From JAAYCI01 sp964550985 (GTDB taxonomy: Bacteria > Bacillota > Clostridia > Oscillospirales > Ruminococcaceae), in contig CAZKBM010000033.1 of assembly GCA_964550985.1 (NCBI GenBank), positions 1-30,602 of the forward strand: 30,602 nucleotides of DNA, written 5' to 3'. A model generated the notes under the pieces. The model worked only from the letters and a program-made list of their open reading frames with translations. It ran no database searches and had not been told where the DNA came from. The first letter of the stretch is position 1. The number at the start of each line of letters is the position of its first letter. Shown here one piece after another: positions 16,185-24,801 of the stretch. The position numbers and the translations under genes are program-made.

Positions 16185-17474
16185 CTAACTATCACAGCTG
16201 CAGGTCATCATATCCAAAATTTCCCGGTTTGTGCTGTGCATACCGTCTTTGCCCAGGCGGCCAATGTTTGCAATGGTTTTTTCCACACCGGCTGCCACCA
16301 GCCCATCCCCCCGGTAGAACTGCTCGCCTCTTGCGTACATCTCATACCCCAAAATGCCCGCCTCTACGGCCATGGCAATTTTTGCCGCGCAGGAGGGCTT
16401 GGCCCCATCGCACACCATGCCCGAAAGGATGGCCAGGGCGTTTACCAGGCTGTGGCAAATCTCCTCATAGCGCCCCCCCTTCAGGTAGGTGATGCCCGCC
16501 CCCGCCCCGGCCCCGGCGCACACCGCGCCGCAAAAGGCCGAAAGTTTGCCAATGCTGTTTTTTTGGTGGATGGTAAGCAGGGCTGAAAGCGCCATGGCGC
16601 GGTAGAGTTCCTCTTCGCTGCTACCCAGTTCCTCTGCGTATACCAGCACCGGCACCGAGGCCGTGATGCCCTGGTTACCGCTGCCCGCCGTAATCACCAC
16701 AGGCTTGTCGCAGCCGCCCATACGCGCATCGGAGGCGGCGGCCGCGTAGGCTTTGGCCCGGTTTTGCACACAGTCCCCCCCGGCGCAGCTCAGCAGGGTT
16801 TTGCCCAGGTTGGCGCCGTAGGGCTTTGCCATCCCCTCTTGGGCTATTTGCCAGTTACAGCGGCGCTGCGGTTCCAAAATGGGGGCGATATCGGCTATAT
16901 CGGCACTTTCGGCAAAATCTACAATATCGGCCACCGTAAGAAGGTGGTAGGGAAGGGCGGCCGCCTGCTCCTCACCGCCTGTACTTGCCTTAAACAGGGC
17001 TAGGCCGTCTTTTTCCACCAGCACAAGGTTTGTGTGGGCATCTATAATATGTATTTTAGCCCTGCTGCCCCCCGCAAAGGCCAGCAGCACAATCTCAAAC
17101 AGATGGCTGTCATCGGTAAGGCCCACCTCCATGGGGCAGCTTTCAGCGTAGGCTGCAATTTCCGGAATGGCCGAAGGGGGTATATGGGCAATCACCTCCA
17201 GCTTTTTGGCGGCATCCCCCACCAAAACACCGGCGGCCAGGGCAACCTTTACCCCCTTGCGCCCGCCCGTGCCCGGCACGCTTGCGCTTTTAGCATTCTT
17301 TAAAATGCTGCCGCTCACGGCCAGGGTCATCTTTTCAGGCTTTGCACATAGCACCTCGCGGGCTTTGGCTGCGGCATAGGCAATGGCAATGGGCTCGGTA
17401 CAGCCGGTGGCAGGTATCAATTCCTCCTGTAAAATTTTTACATATGCGCCATACAGCGGGTTTTCTCTCTCCAT
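16185..17474 (-). CDS. L-cysteine desulfidase family / serine dehydratase alpha-like protein (UPF0597, YhaM-type)
   Basis: A 429-residue cytoplasmic enzyme of the family that includes the archaeal L-cysteine desulfidase and the alpha domain of iron-sulfur L-serine dehydratases. Visible hallmarks are the N-terminal ATGCTEP motif with Cys25, the glycine-rich ITAGSGNQGITASVPV loop, and a C-terminal cysteine cluster (SAFCGAVCAG and GMVCDGAKPSC) that fits a labile [4Fe-4S] centre. The probable reaction is release of sulfide and ammonia from L-cysteine to give pyruvate, or a related deamination. ATG 17474 has GAGG seven bases upstream. It has its own promoter (17530-17558) and is read in the same direction as the Bce-like genes, although no functional link to them is evident. 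Confidence 0.88.
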   Translation of the reverse strand: MERENPLYGAYVKILQEELIPATGCTEPIAIAYAAAKAREVLCAKPEKMTLAVSGSILKNAKSASVPGTGGRKGVKVALAAGVLVGDAAKKLEVIAHIPPSAIPEIAAYAESCPMEVGLTDDSHLFEIVLLAFAGGSRAKIHIIDAHTNLVLVEKDGLALFKASTGGEEQAAALPYHLLTVADIVDFAESADIADIAPILEPQRRCNWQIAQEGMAKPYGANLGKTLLSCAGGDCVQNRAKAYAAAASDARMGGCDKPVVITAGSGNQGITASVPVLVYAEELGSSEEELYRAMALSALLTIHQKNSIGKLSAFCGAVCAGAGAGAGITYLKGGRYEEICHSLVNALAILSGMVCDGAKPSCAAKIAMAVEAGILGYEMYARGEQFYRGDGLVAAGVEKTIANIGRLGKDGMHSTNREILDMMTCSCDS

Positions 17475-17499
17475 GCTTGCACCTCGGTTTGGCTTAGTT

Positions 17500-17511
17500 G
17501 GCTATATAGCC
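17500..17511. promoter_or_regulatory. 12-bp palindrome near the transcription start of the desulfidase-family gene
   Basis: GGCTATATAGCC is a perfect palindrome placed about 12-23 bases after the predicted transcription start and 26 bases before the ATG. The position suits a repressor operator; the regulator is unknown. Confidence 0.4.
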
Positions 17512-17529
17512 TTTGTAACTTTACCATAC

Positions 17530-17558
17530 ATTATACGCAAAAAACACCGCCGCGGCAA
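17530..17558 (-). promoter_or_regulatory. sigma-A-type promoter of the desulfidase-family gene
   Basis: On the minus strand a consensus -10 box TATAAT (17535-17530) is preceded by TTGCCG (17558-17553) with a 17-base spacer. The -35 box lies inside the loop of the glgP terminator hairpin, so the two signals are nested. Confidence 0.65.
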
Positions 17559-17576
17559 TGGCAGGCCCCGGCGGTG
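17539..17576 (-). terminator. Rho-independent terminator of the glucan operon
   Basis: On the minus strand an 8-bp stem (17576-17569 with 17552-17545) with a 16-base loop is followed by six T at 17544-17539. It lies 28 bases after the glgP stop codon. Confidence 0.8.
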
Positions 17577-17603
17577 GCAATTATGTGGCAAAGCGTATCT
17601 GTT

Positions 17604-19928
17604 TTACAGCCCCCAAATTTCCGTAGCGTATTGGCGTATGGTTCTATCGCTGGAAAATTTGCCGGCATGGGCGGTGTTTAGCAGGCATTTGCGGGCAAAG
17701 GCCTCGCTGTCCGCAGCGTCTTGGTTTGCGCGCAGCTTGGCCTCCACATAGGGGGCAAAATCCAGCAGCACAAAATAGGGGTCGGGCGCGTGCCAGCTGG
17801 CGCCTTCCAAAATAGAGGTATACAAGTCCTCAAACAGGCCGGTTTTGCCGTCGCAGAAACTGCCATCCACCAGGCAGTCCATCACCCTGTGTATCCGCGG
17901 GTTTTCCTCATACAATTTTTGGGGGTTGTAGCGCCCTTTCAGGGCATTCAGTTCCTCCACCCTTGCGCCAAAGATATAGTTGTTCTCCTCCCCGCTCTCC
18001 TGCACAATTTCAATATTGGCCCCGTCGTAGGTGCCAAGCGTCACAGCGCCGTTCAGCATCAGCTTCATATTGCCCGTACCCGAAGCCTCGGTGCCCGCGG
18101 CGGAAATCTGCTCGCTCAAGTCGGCGGCGGGTATCAGCTTTTCGGCATAGCTAACATTATAGTTTTGCACAAAAAGCACCTGTAACTTGTCTTTTGTCTC
18201 GGGGTCGGCGTTCAGCTTTTTGGCAATTTCATTTATAAATTTGATAATACCTTTGGCACGCTTATAGCCGGGGGCGGCCTTTGCGCCAAACAGGCAGGCC
18301 ATGGGGGTAAAGTTTGGCAGGGCCCCCTCTTTTAGCGCAAAATAGATATCCAAAATTGCAAAGGCATTTAAAAGCTGGCGCTTATACTCGTGCAGGCGCT
18401 TCACCTGTACATCAAACACCGCGGCCTGATTCAGCTCAAAGCCGTGCTCATGTACCCGGATATAATCGGCCAATTGCCTCTTTTTCAAGGTTTTTACATC
18501 GCAAAATTCCCGAAGGGAGGCGGCGTCCTGCGCATAGGGGGCCAGTTTTTGCAGTTCCTCCAAATTGTTCAGCCAGCCATCCCCAATGCGCCCGGTGATA
18601 AAAGCGGCAAGTTCTGGGTTGCAAAGCCCCAACCAGCGCCGCTGGGTAATGCCGTTGGTTTTGTTGTTAAACCGCTCTGGGTACAGGGCATACCACTCTT
18701 TTAACACGTCGTTTTTTAAAATTTCGGTGTGTATGGCAGCCACGCCGTTTGTGCTGTGGGTGGCAAATACGGCCATGCGCGCCATATGGATGCGCCCGCC
18801 CTCAATCAGCTTGTATTCCCGGAATGCCTTTGGCGCTATTCCCCTTGCCGCAAGAAGCCGCCCCAAATGGTTTTGCAGCATCACCACATAAGGGTACACC
18901 TCGGGTATCACCTCGCAAAACAGCTCGGTATCCCATTTTTCCAGCGCTTCGGCCATGATGGTATGGTTTGTATAGGCAAACACGCCCTGCACAATGGAAA
19001 AGGCCTCTTCAAAACCAAGCAGCTCCTCCCCCATCAGTAAGCGCAAAAGTTCGGGGATGGCCACGGTGGGGTGGGTATCGTTTAACTGGATGGTCAGATG
19101 CTTTGGCAGCTGCGCCCAGTTTGGCCCAAAGCGCTTTTTGTACCCGCGCAACAGGCTTTGCAGCGAGGCCGAGGAAAAAAAGTACTGCTGTTTCAGCCGC
19201 AGTTTTTTGCCTTTTGGGGTGTCGTCGTTCGGGTATAAAACAGCCGAGATAGCGGCGGCCTCGTTTTGCTTTTGGTAGGCGGCCGCATAGTCCTGGCCGT
19301 TAAAGCTCTCAAAATCAAAGGCCTGCAAAGCCTCGGCCTGCCAAAGCCGCAGCGTGTTCACCCGGGTGTTGCCATAGCCAATCACCGGCATATCGTAGGG
19401 CACGGCCCAAACGTCCTGCCCTTTAAAGCGGATGAGCACCCGCTCGTCCTCTCGCCGCAGGCTCCAGGGGTCGCCAAAACTCAGCCAGTCGTCGGGTTCC
19501 TCCTGCTGGAATCCATCTGCAAAATACTGGCGGAACAGGCCATAACGGTAGCGGATGCCAAAACCATCCAGGGGCAGGCCACAGGTGGCGGCGGAATCTA
19601 AAAAGCAGGCGGCCAGCCGCCCCAGCCCCCCGTTGCCCAGGGCATCGTCCTCCACGGCTTCAAACATATTGGGGTCAAGGCCTTTTTCTAAAAACTGCCG
19701 CCGCAGTTCCTCCAAAAGGCCCAGGTTGTAAAAATTGGAATAGATGACCCTGCCCAAAAGGAACTCTGCCGAAAAATAACAGGCGGTTTTTTCATCCTCG
19801 TTTTGGTTCCAAAGGGGCTGTATGCTGCGCATAACGCTGTGGCTAACCGCCGCATACAGGGTGTTTAGGTCGGCATTTGCCTCGCATTCGGCCAGGGCCG
19901 CGCGCAGGTTTTCTCTATAGTCCCGCAT
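17604..19928 (-). CDS. glgP: glycogen/maltodextrin phosphorylase (GT35)
   Basis: A 774-residue enzyme, slightly shorter than the usual 790-840. It removes terminal glucose from alpha-1,4-glucans with phosphate to give glucose 1-phosphate. The pyridoxal-phosphate site is in EASGTGNMKLMLNGA, with the Schiff-base Lys at about residue 622. Other family blocks are visible: FSAEFLLGR near residue 52, EDDALGNGGLGRLAACFLDS near 92-111, LNDTHPT near 280, TNHTIMAEALEKW near 315 and the KRLHEYKRQLLN block. ATG 19928 has GAGG eight bases upstream. It is the last gene of the cluster, 74 bases after malQ. Together they suit cytoplasmic maltodextrin breakdown, so malP would be an equally fair name. Confidence 0.96.
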   Translation of the reverse strand: MRDYRENLRAALAECEANADLNTLYAAVSHSVMRSIQPLWNQNEDEKTACYFSAEFLLGRVIYSNFYNLGLLEELRRQFLEKGLDPNMFEAVEDDALGNGGLGRLAACFLDSAATCGLPLDGFGIRYRYGLFRQYFADGFQQEEPDDWLSFGDPWSLRREDERVLIRFKGQDVWAVPYDMPVIGYGNTRVNTLRLWQAEALQAFDFESFNGQDYAAAYQKQNEAAAISAVLYPNDDTPKGKKLRLKQQYFFSSASLQSLLRGYKKRFGPNWAQLPKHLTIQLNDTHPTVAIPELLRLLMGEELLGFEEAFSIVQGVFAYTNHTIMAEALEKWDTELFCEVIPEVYPYVVMLQNHLGRLLAARGIAPKAFREYKLIEGGRIHMARMAVFATHSTNGVAAIHTEILKNDVLKEWYALYPERFNNKTNGITQRRWLGLCNPELAAFITGRIGDGWLNNLEELQKLAPYAQDAASLREFCDVKTLKKRQLADYIRVHEHGFELNQAAVFDVQVKRLHEYKRQLLNAFAILDIYFALKEGALPNFTPMACLFGAKAAPGYKRAKGIIKFINEIAKKLNADPETKDKLQVLFVQNYNVSYAEKLIPAADLSEQISAAGTEASGTGNMKLMLNGAVTLGTYDGANIEIVQESGEENNYIFGARVEELNALKGRYNPQKLYEENPRIHRVMDCLVDGSFCDGKTGLFEDLYTSILEGASWHAPDPYFVLLDFAPYVEAKLRANQDAADSEAFARKCLLNTAHAGKFSSDRTIRQYATEIWGL

Positions 19929-19943
19929 TCCGGTTCCTCTTTT

Positions 19944-19979
19944 CCTGTTTCAAGGTGAACAGGCTTGCTTTTGCCTGTT
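19944..19979 (-). promoter_or_regulatory. two mutually exclusive hairpins between malQ and glgP
   Basis: AACAGGC (19958-19964) can pair with GCCTGTT (19973-19979), or its AACAGG part can pair with CCTGTT (19944-19949). The second pairing lies next to the glgP ribosome site. The segment may tune translation or mRNA stability between the two genes. Function is not shown. Confidence 0.3.
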
Positions 19980-20002
19980 TTGCGGTGTATGCATAACCCT
20001 TT

Positions 20003-21508
20003 TCATGGGCACTGCAGGCAGCGCCCATACATTTCGGCCATCTTGCGCATCTCCCCGGCCAGGCGGGGGCTAAGTGCTTTTGCCTGTAGCCGCCAGCGCC
20101 AGTTGCGCCCCCCCAGGGTGGCCGGGGTATTGATGCGGGCGCTGCCCGGCAGGGCCAGCCAGTCTTGCATGGGGGCCATGGCAAGGGCCGCGGGGCTTTG
20201 CATGGCAAGCCGCACCATGGCCCTGGGCAGCTGCCGCTTTTTGCGGATGCCCATATATTCCATGGCGTTTGCAACGTCATTCCCTGCGGCGGTTTTCGCC
20301 CATCCACGCACCGTGTCGTTATCATGGGTGCCGGTGTACACCACGTTGTTGGGGCCATAGCTGTATGGGCTGTAGTCCCCCGCTTCACGCGCGTCAAAGG
20401 CGAACTGCAACACCTTCATACCGGGGTAACCGCTCTCGTGCAGCAACTTTCGCACCTCATCGGTTAGGAAGCCCAAATCCTCGGCAATGATGCGGGCTTT
20501 GGGCACACCCTGGCGTATGGCGTTAATAAGCCCCATGCCGGGGCCCTTGCGCCAGCGGCCGCCTGTTGCGTCCTTTGCCCCAAAAGGGATGGCGTAATAG
20601 CTCTCCAGGCCCCTGAAATGGTCGATGCGCAGCACATCATACAGCGCAAAGCTGGCGCGCATTCGCTCTACCCACCAGGCGTAACCGCTATCCTCCAGCG
20701 CCTGCCAGTTGTACAGCGGGTTTCCCCAAAGCTGGCCGCCGGGGGCAAAACTGTCGGGCGGGCAGCCCGAAACCTCGGTGGGCAGGGCTTCTTCCCCCAG
20801 CTGGAACATCTCCCGCCCGGCCCACAGGTCGGCGCTATCCATGGAGACATAGATGGGTATATCCCCAATGACCTCTACCCCGCAGCTTGCGGCGTAGGCA
20901 CGCAGGGCGTTCCACTGCTTAAAAAACTGGTACTGCACAAAGGTGTGGTAGCGTATATTGTCCGCCAGTTCTGTGCGCAGGGCCTTTAGCGTCTCCTCCT
21001 CGCGCAGACGGGCGGCCTTTGGCCACTCTGTCCAGCTACGCTGGCCCTCTTTGGCTTTGATGGCCATGTATAGGGTATAATCGGCAAGCCAGGGGGTCTC
21101 GGCCGCAAACGCGTCCAGGGCGGCGGCATCTGCAAAACGGGCATAGGCACGGCGCAGCGCCCCTTCCCTGTACTGGTACAAAGCGCCGTAATCCACAAGG
21201 CTTTCCTGTTTGCCAAAGGGCAGCGCAGCGTATTCCTCCCGCAGTAACAGCCCCTCTTCACACAGGGTGTCCAAATCGATAAAATAAGGGTTGCCCGCAA
21301 AGGCCGAAACGCTTTGGTAGGGGCTATCCCCATAACTGGTGGGACCCAGCGGCAATACCTGCCAGTAGCGCTGGCCGGCACTTTGCAAAAACTGTACCCA
21401 GCGGCGGGCAAAATTGCCAAAACTGCCAATGCCGTAGGGCCCCGGCAGGCTGCTAACCGGCAGCAATACACCCGCCGCGCGCACGGGTAGGTTGGGTAGC
21501 TTTTCCAT
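20003..21508 (-). CDS. malQ: 4-alpha-glucanotransferase (amylomaltase, GH77)
   Basis: A 501-residue enzyme of normal GH77 length. It transfers alpha-1,4-glucan segments between maltodextrins and releases glucose, producing chains long enough for the phosphorylase encoded next. Recognisable blocks are the N-terminal GVLLPVSSLPGPYGIGSFG, the acceptor region QVLPLGPTSYGDSPYQS, the nucleophile Asp296 in LRIDHFRGLE, the acid/base Glu343 in IIAEDLGFLT and the third acidic residue in TGTHDNDTVRGW. ATG 21508 lies four bases after the stop codon of the permease gene, so translation is probably coupled; the ribosome site AAAGG is modest. It is transcribed with the importer genes. Confidence 0.96.
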   Translation of the reverse strand: MEKLPNLPVRAAGVLLPVSSLPGPYGIGSFGNFARRWVQFLQSAGQRYWQVLPLGPTSYGDSPYQSVSAFAGNPYFIDLDTLCEEGLLLREEYAALPFGKQESLVDYGALYQYREGALRRAYARFADAAALDAFAAETPWLADYTLYMAIKAKEGQRSWTEWPKAARLREEETLKALRTELADNIRYHTFVQYQFFKQWNALRAYAASCGVEVIGDIPIYVSMDSADLWAGREMFQLGEEALPTEVSGCPPDSFAPGGQLWGNPLYNWQALEDSGYAWWVERMRASFALYDVLRIDHFRGLESYYAIPFGAKDATGGRWRKGPGMGLINAIRQGVPKARIIAEDLGFLTDEVRKLLHESGYPGMKVLQFAFDAREAGDYSPYSYGPNNVVYTGTHDNDTVRGWAKTAAGNDVANAMEYMGIRKKRQLPRAMVRLAMQSPAALAMAPMQDWLALPGSARINTPATLGGRNWRWRLQAKALSPRLAGEMRKMAEMYGRCLQCP

Positions 21509-21512
21509 AAGC

Positions 21513-22352
21513 CTAGCCTTTCACAGCACCCGCGGCCACACCTTCAATGATGTGTTTTTGGCTGCTTAGATAAAATACCACCACAGGGATGACGGCCATA
21601 ATCAAACAGGCCATAACGGCGCCCATATCCACACGGCCATAGCTGCCCTTCATGCTTTGTATCACCATGGAGATGGTTTTAAAGCGCTTTTGGTCCAGCA
21701 CAAGATAGGGCAGTAAAAAGTCGTTCCAAATCCACATGGTTTGCAGGATACCCACTGAGATATAGGTGGGCTGCAGCATGGGCAATACCACCCGGAAGAA
21801 GGTACGCACCGGGTTGCAGCCGTCTATCATGGCGGCCTCTTCCACCTCTATGGGAATGCCCTTGATAAACCCGCAGAACATAAACACGGCCAGCCCCGCC
21901 CCAAAACCCAGGTAGACGATGATGATGCCCCAGGGGGTGTTGAGCTTTAGGGTGTCGGCGGTTTTGGAGAGGGTGAACATCACCATTTGGAAGGGCACCA
22001 CCATGGAGAAAACGCACAGCAGGTACAAAAGCTTTGTAAAGCCGGACTGCACCCGTGTGATGAACCATGCAAACATGGAACAGCACAGCAGAATCATCAG
22101 TACCGAGCCCACGGTGATGATGAGGGTGACGCCCACGCTTTTTAAGAAGCCGTAATCGTTGATGGCCGTCAGGTAATTGTCAAACCCCGTCCAGGTTTTT
22201 GCGTCGGGGAAGGTAAAGGGTTCAAGGTTGATATAGGTTTTTTTCTTGAAAGAGTTTATGAGAATGATGAAAATTGGCGCAACATACAGCACCGAAATCA
22301 GCGCCAACAACACACTTAAAAACCAGCGCCTGCCTGTATCCTTCGGTTTCAT
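21513..22352 (-). CDS. sugar ABC transporter permease, MalG-like
   Basis: A 279-residue inner permease with about six membrane helices: an N-terminal one at about 13-33 and the rest between about 75 and 265. The cytoplasmic EAA loop EAAMIDGCNPVRTFFRVVLPMLQP, which docks the ATPase, is clear in the second half. It belongs to the carbohydrate uptake transporter-1 family. ATG 22352 overlaps the upstream permease stop codon in an ATGA arrangement and has GGGAGG upstream, so the two permeases are translationally coupled and should form a heterodimer. The MalQ and GlgP genes downstream make malto-oligosaccharides the most likely substrate. Confidence 0.93.
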   Translation of the reverse strand: MKPKDTGRRWFLSVLLALISVLYVAPIFIILINSFKKKTYINLEPFTFPDAKTWTGFDNYLTAINDYGFLKSVGVTLIITVGSVLMILLCCSMFAWFITRVQSGFTKLLYLLCVFSMVVPFQMVMFTLSKTADTLKLNTPWGIIIVYLGFGAGLAVFMFCGFIKGIPIEVEEAAMIDGCNPVRTFFRVVLPMLQPTYISVGILQTMWIWNDFLLPYLVLDQKRFKTISMVIQSMKGSYGRVDMGAVMACLIMAVIPVVVFYLSSQKHIIEGVAAGAVKG

Positions 22353-23191
22353 TGCTGCACCTCCCGCGAGCGGGTGATGCGCAGTTGAATAAGGCCTATG
22401 CCCACCACCAAAATAAAGAACAGCACGGCTTTGGCCTGGCCCACCCCTTCAAAGCCTACCCGGCCATAGAAGGTGTTAAAAATGTTGAGGGCCATCATCT
22501 CGGTGCGGTGGGCAGGTTCGCCCGCGGTTAAGGAGAGGTTCTGGTCAAACAGTTTGAAGCCGTTTGTAATGGAGAGGAAGGTGCAGATGGTGATGGATGG
22601 CATCATCATGGGTATGGTAACGCGGAACAAACGCTGGAAGCCGCTTGCGCCGTCGATGGCGGCGGCCTCGTTCAGGTCGGCCGGAATGGTTTGCAGCCCG
22701 GCGATATAGATAATCATCATATAGCCAATTTGCTGCCAGCAAACCAAAATCACCAGCCCCCAAAAGCCGTACTTCTCATTGAGGTTGAGGGCCAGGTCAA
22801 ACTGGGCCAGTATGCCGTTAAAAATAAGCTGCCAAATATAGCCCAGCACAATGCCGCCAATCAGGTTTGGCATATAAAATACCGTGCGGAAGAGGTTGGT
22901 TCCGCGCAGTTTTTTGGTAAGCGCCATGGCAACGGCAAAAGCCAGGCCGTTGATGAGAACCAGGCTGACCACCGCAAACAGGGCCGTAAACCACAAAGCA
23001 TGTAGGAAGGATTCATCGGCAAAAGCCTTTGCATAGTTGCCCACGCCAATAAAGCTTGCGTCCTGTATGGTGGTGAATTTGCAAAACGAGAGCCAGATAC
23101 CTAGGCCGAATGGAACGATAAAACCGATGATAAAAGCGGCCAAGGTTGGCAGCAGAAACAGCGGAAAATAACGCCGGATGGCCTTTTCCAT
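22349..23191 (-). CDS. sugar ABC transporter permease, MalF-like
   Basis: A 280-residue permease with about six membrane helices, the first at about 13-34, and the EAA loop EAAAIDGASGFQRLFRVTIPMMMP in its second half. It is short, as usual for Bacillota, lacking the large periplasmic loop of E. coli MalF. ATG 23191 has a G-rich site (AAGGGGGA) seven bases upstream. It is separated from the binding-protein gene by 145 bases that carry the palindrome 23263-23290. No ATPase gene accompanies the importer; in Bacillota a shared MsmX-type ATPase commonly does this job. Confidence 0.93.
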   Translation of the reverse strand: MEKAIRRYFPLFLLPTLAAFIIGFIVPFGLGIWLSFCKFTTIQDASFIGVGNYAKAFADESFLHALWFTALFAVVSLVLINGLAFAVAMALTKKLRGTNLFRTVFYMPNLIGGIVLGYIWQLIFNGILAQFDLALNLNEKYGFWGLVILVCWQQIGYMMIIYIAGLQTIPADLNEAAAIDGASGFQRLFRVTIPMMMPSITICTFLSITNGFKLFDQNLSLTAGEPAHRTEMMALNIFNTFYGRVGFEGVGQAKAVLFFILVVGIGLIQLRITRSREVQQ

Positions 23192-23262
23192 ATAGATTCC
23201 CCCTTTGATGCGCAGGGCCCCTGTTGTGCCATATTTTGCAAGGGGCCCTTTAATGGATAAAA

Positions 23263-23290
23263 GGCGGGCGGTAAAATTTTACCGCCCGCC
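23263..23290. repeat. 28-bp perfect palindrome between binding-protein and permease genes
   Basis: GGCGGGCGGTAAAA (23263-23276) is followed directly by its reverse complement (23277-23290). In the mRNA it gives a very stable stem-loop soon after the binding-protein stop codon, with no useful T-run. Such stems commonly protect the upstream message and so favour high binding-protein output over permeases. Confidence 0.7.
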
Positions 23291-23336
23291 CGTAGCGGCC
23301 AAAAGCTGCGTGCTTTTGGGCAACAACACATTCTGT

Positions 23337-24692
23337 TTATCCGTTTACCGCTTTGTACTCGGCTGCCCAGCCATCCACAAAGGCCTTGGTCACATCGTCC
23401 CAGCTGCCGGTGCCGGCGGCATAGGCTGTGAGGGCGGAGCCCAGGTCGTTTTTCCACTGCTCAGAGGGCATGGTGGTGAAGTTCCAGGAAACGGGGGTAT
23501 AGCCCTGGTCCACATAGTCGTTGGCAATGTTTACCAGCGGGTTATCGGCAGGCAGGTTGCCCTTAAAGGGAATGACAAAGCCCATATTGTCGCACATGGC
23601 CTTGGTGCCTTCCTCAGAGGTTACACACCAGTACATGAAGTCCAGCGTGGCCTGAATATCTGCCTCTGAGGCATTTTTGTTAACACACCAGTAGTTTTCG
23701 GTTCCGGTGCACAGGCCCTGTTTGTCCTCGCCATCCACGCCGATGTAGATGGGCAACATACCCAGGTTTTCATCCCCAATATCGGCAATATCACCATAAG
23801 CCCAGGTGCCGTTTTGGTAGAACACGGCCTGCTCGGTTACAAATTCGGCCACGGCGTCGTCGCCGGTTTTGGTGCTAAGCAAGGCGGGCTTTGTGGTACT
23901 GTTGTTGATGTAAAGGTCCCAAATCTCTTTGTAGTTTGGCAGGTATGTACCTTTGATGGCATCAGTGGAGGTGATGCCGTCGGCCTTGTACTCGTAATAG
24001 ATGGGCAGGTTTGCCAGGTGGGTTTTAAAGCGCCAGTCAGAGGAGGCATCCATACCGGCGGAGGTAAAGGCCGAAAAGCCCAGTTCCCCTGTGCGGGCGG
24101 TAATGTCCTCTGCCACCTTTTTCAGCGAGGCAAAATCCGTGATATCCTCGGGCTTATAACCGGCTTTTTCCAGCAGGTTGCGGTTGTAGATAATGCCATA
24201 GCTTTCAATCACGTAGGCAATACCGGCGGTCTCTTCACCATTTTTCAGGGCAAATTCCTCATTGGTCAACTCCCCTGCAATCTGGCTGCCGGAAAGGTCA
24301 TGGCAATAATCTTTCCAGCTGGCAAGGCCCACAGGGCCGTTCACCTGGAACAGGGTGGGCGCTTCGCTTTTGGCAATTTCACTTTTCAGGGTGGTTTCAT
24401 ACTGGCCAGAGGCCGCCGTTAAAACCGTTACGGGTACACCGGTGGTATCGGTGTAAATTTTGGCAAGTTCCTGCCATTGCTGGTCTTGTTCGGGCTTAAA
24501 GTTTAAATAGTAAACCGAGCCGCCCGAGCCACCCGAAGTGGGTTTTGCGCTGGCGGAAGCGGCGGGCGCTGCAGAAGAAGCCGGCGCCGCGGAACTAGCC
24601 GCCGCCGAAGAACTGCCGCCCGAACAGGCAGCGAGAAGGCTGCAGGCCATCAGGCCTGTAAAGGCAAGTGCCAGTGTGCGTTTGCGTTTCAT
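23337..24692 (-). CDS. sugar ABC transporter substrate-binding lipoprotein
   Basis: A 451-residue extracellular binding protein. Residues 1-22 are a lipoprotein signal with lipobox Leu20-Ala-Ala-Cys23; Cys23 should be lipidated and anchor the protein to the membrane. A Ser/Ala/Pro-rich linker (about 24-60) precedes the family-1 solute-binding domain. It should capture the sugar, probably a malto-oligosaccharide judging by malQ and glgP downstream, and deliver it to the two permeases. ATG 24692 has AAGGAGG seven bases upstream; the longer reading from 24785 has no ribosome site and would bury the signal peptide. It is the first gene of the operon, presumably controlled by the LacI-type regulator upstream. 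Confidence 0.93.
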   Translation of the reverse strand: MKRKRTLALAFTGLMACSLLAACSGGSSSAAASSAAPASSAAPAASASAKPTSGGSGGSVYYLNFKPEQDQQWQELAKIYTDTTGVPVTVLTAASGQYETTLKSEIAKSEAPTLFQVNGPVGLASWKDYCHDLSGSQIAGELTNEEFALKNGEETAGIAYVIESYGIIYNRNLLEKAGYKPEDITDFASLKKVAEDITARTGELGFSAFTSAGMDASSDWRFKTHLANLPIYYEYKADGITSTDAIKGTYLPNYKEIWDLYINNSTTKPALLSTKTGDDAVAEFVTEQAVFYQNGTWAYGDIADIGDENLGMLPIYIGVDGEDKQGLCTGTENYWCVNKNASEADIQATLDFMYWCVTSEEGTKAMCDNMGFVIPFKGNLPADNPLVNIANDYVDQGYTPVSWNFTTMPSEQWKNDLGSALTAYAAGTGSWDDVTKAFVDGWAAEYKAVNG

Positions 24693-24728
24693 ACATTTCC
24701 TCCTTGTGTTATAAGGCTTATTTTTGTA

Positions 24729-24758
24729 CAGGGGCAGCCCGGTTTTACGCCGCCCCTG
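24729..24758 (-). promoter_or_regulatory. 5' leader stem-loop of the importer mRNA
   Basis: CAGGGGC (24729-24735) pairs with GCCCCTG (24752-24758), with two further pairs inside after a mismatch. If transcription starts about 12 bases after the start of the TATAGT box, this hairpin would lie at the very 5' end of the message, a position that often slows decay. Confidence 0.4.
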
Positions 24759-24764
24759 CGAACA

Positions 24765-24770
24765 ACTATA
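24765..24770 (-). promoter_or_regulatory. possible -10 box of the importer operon
   Basis: TATAGT on the minus strand, the same hexamer as in the lacI promoter. No good -35 box is found 16-18 bases upstream. The MITE-like element starts about 30 bases farther upstream, so the promoter is squeezed against it. Confidence 0.4.
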
Positions 24771-24801
24771 GTAGAGAAATCTCAAAGGCCGTAAGGGCCG
24801 C

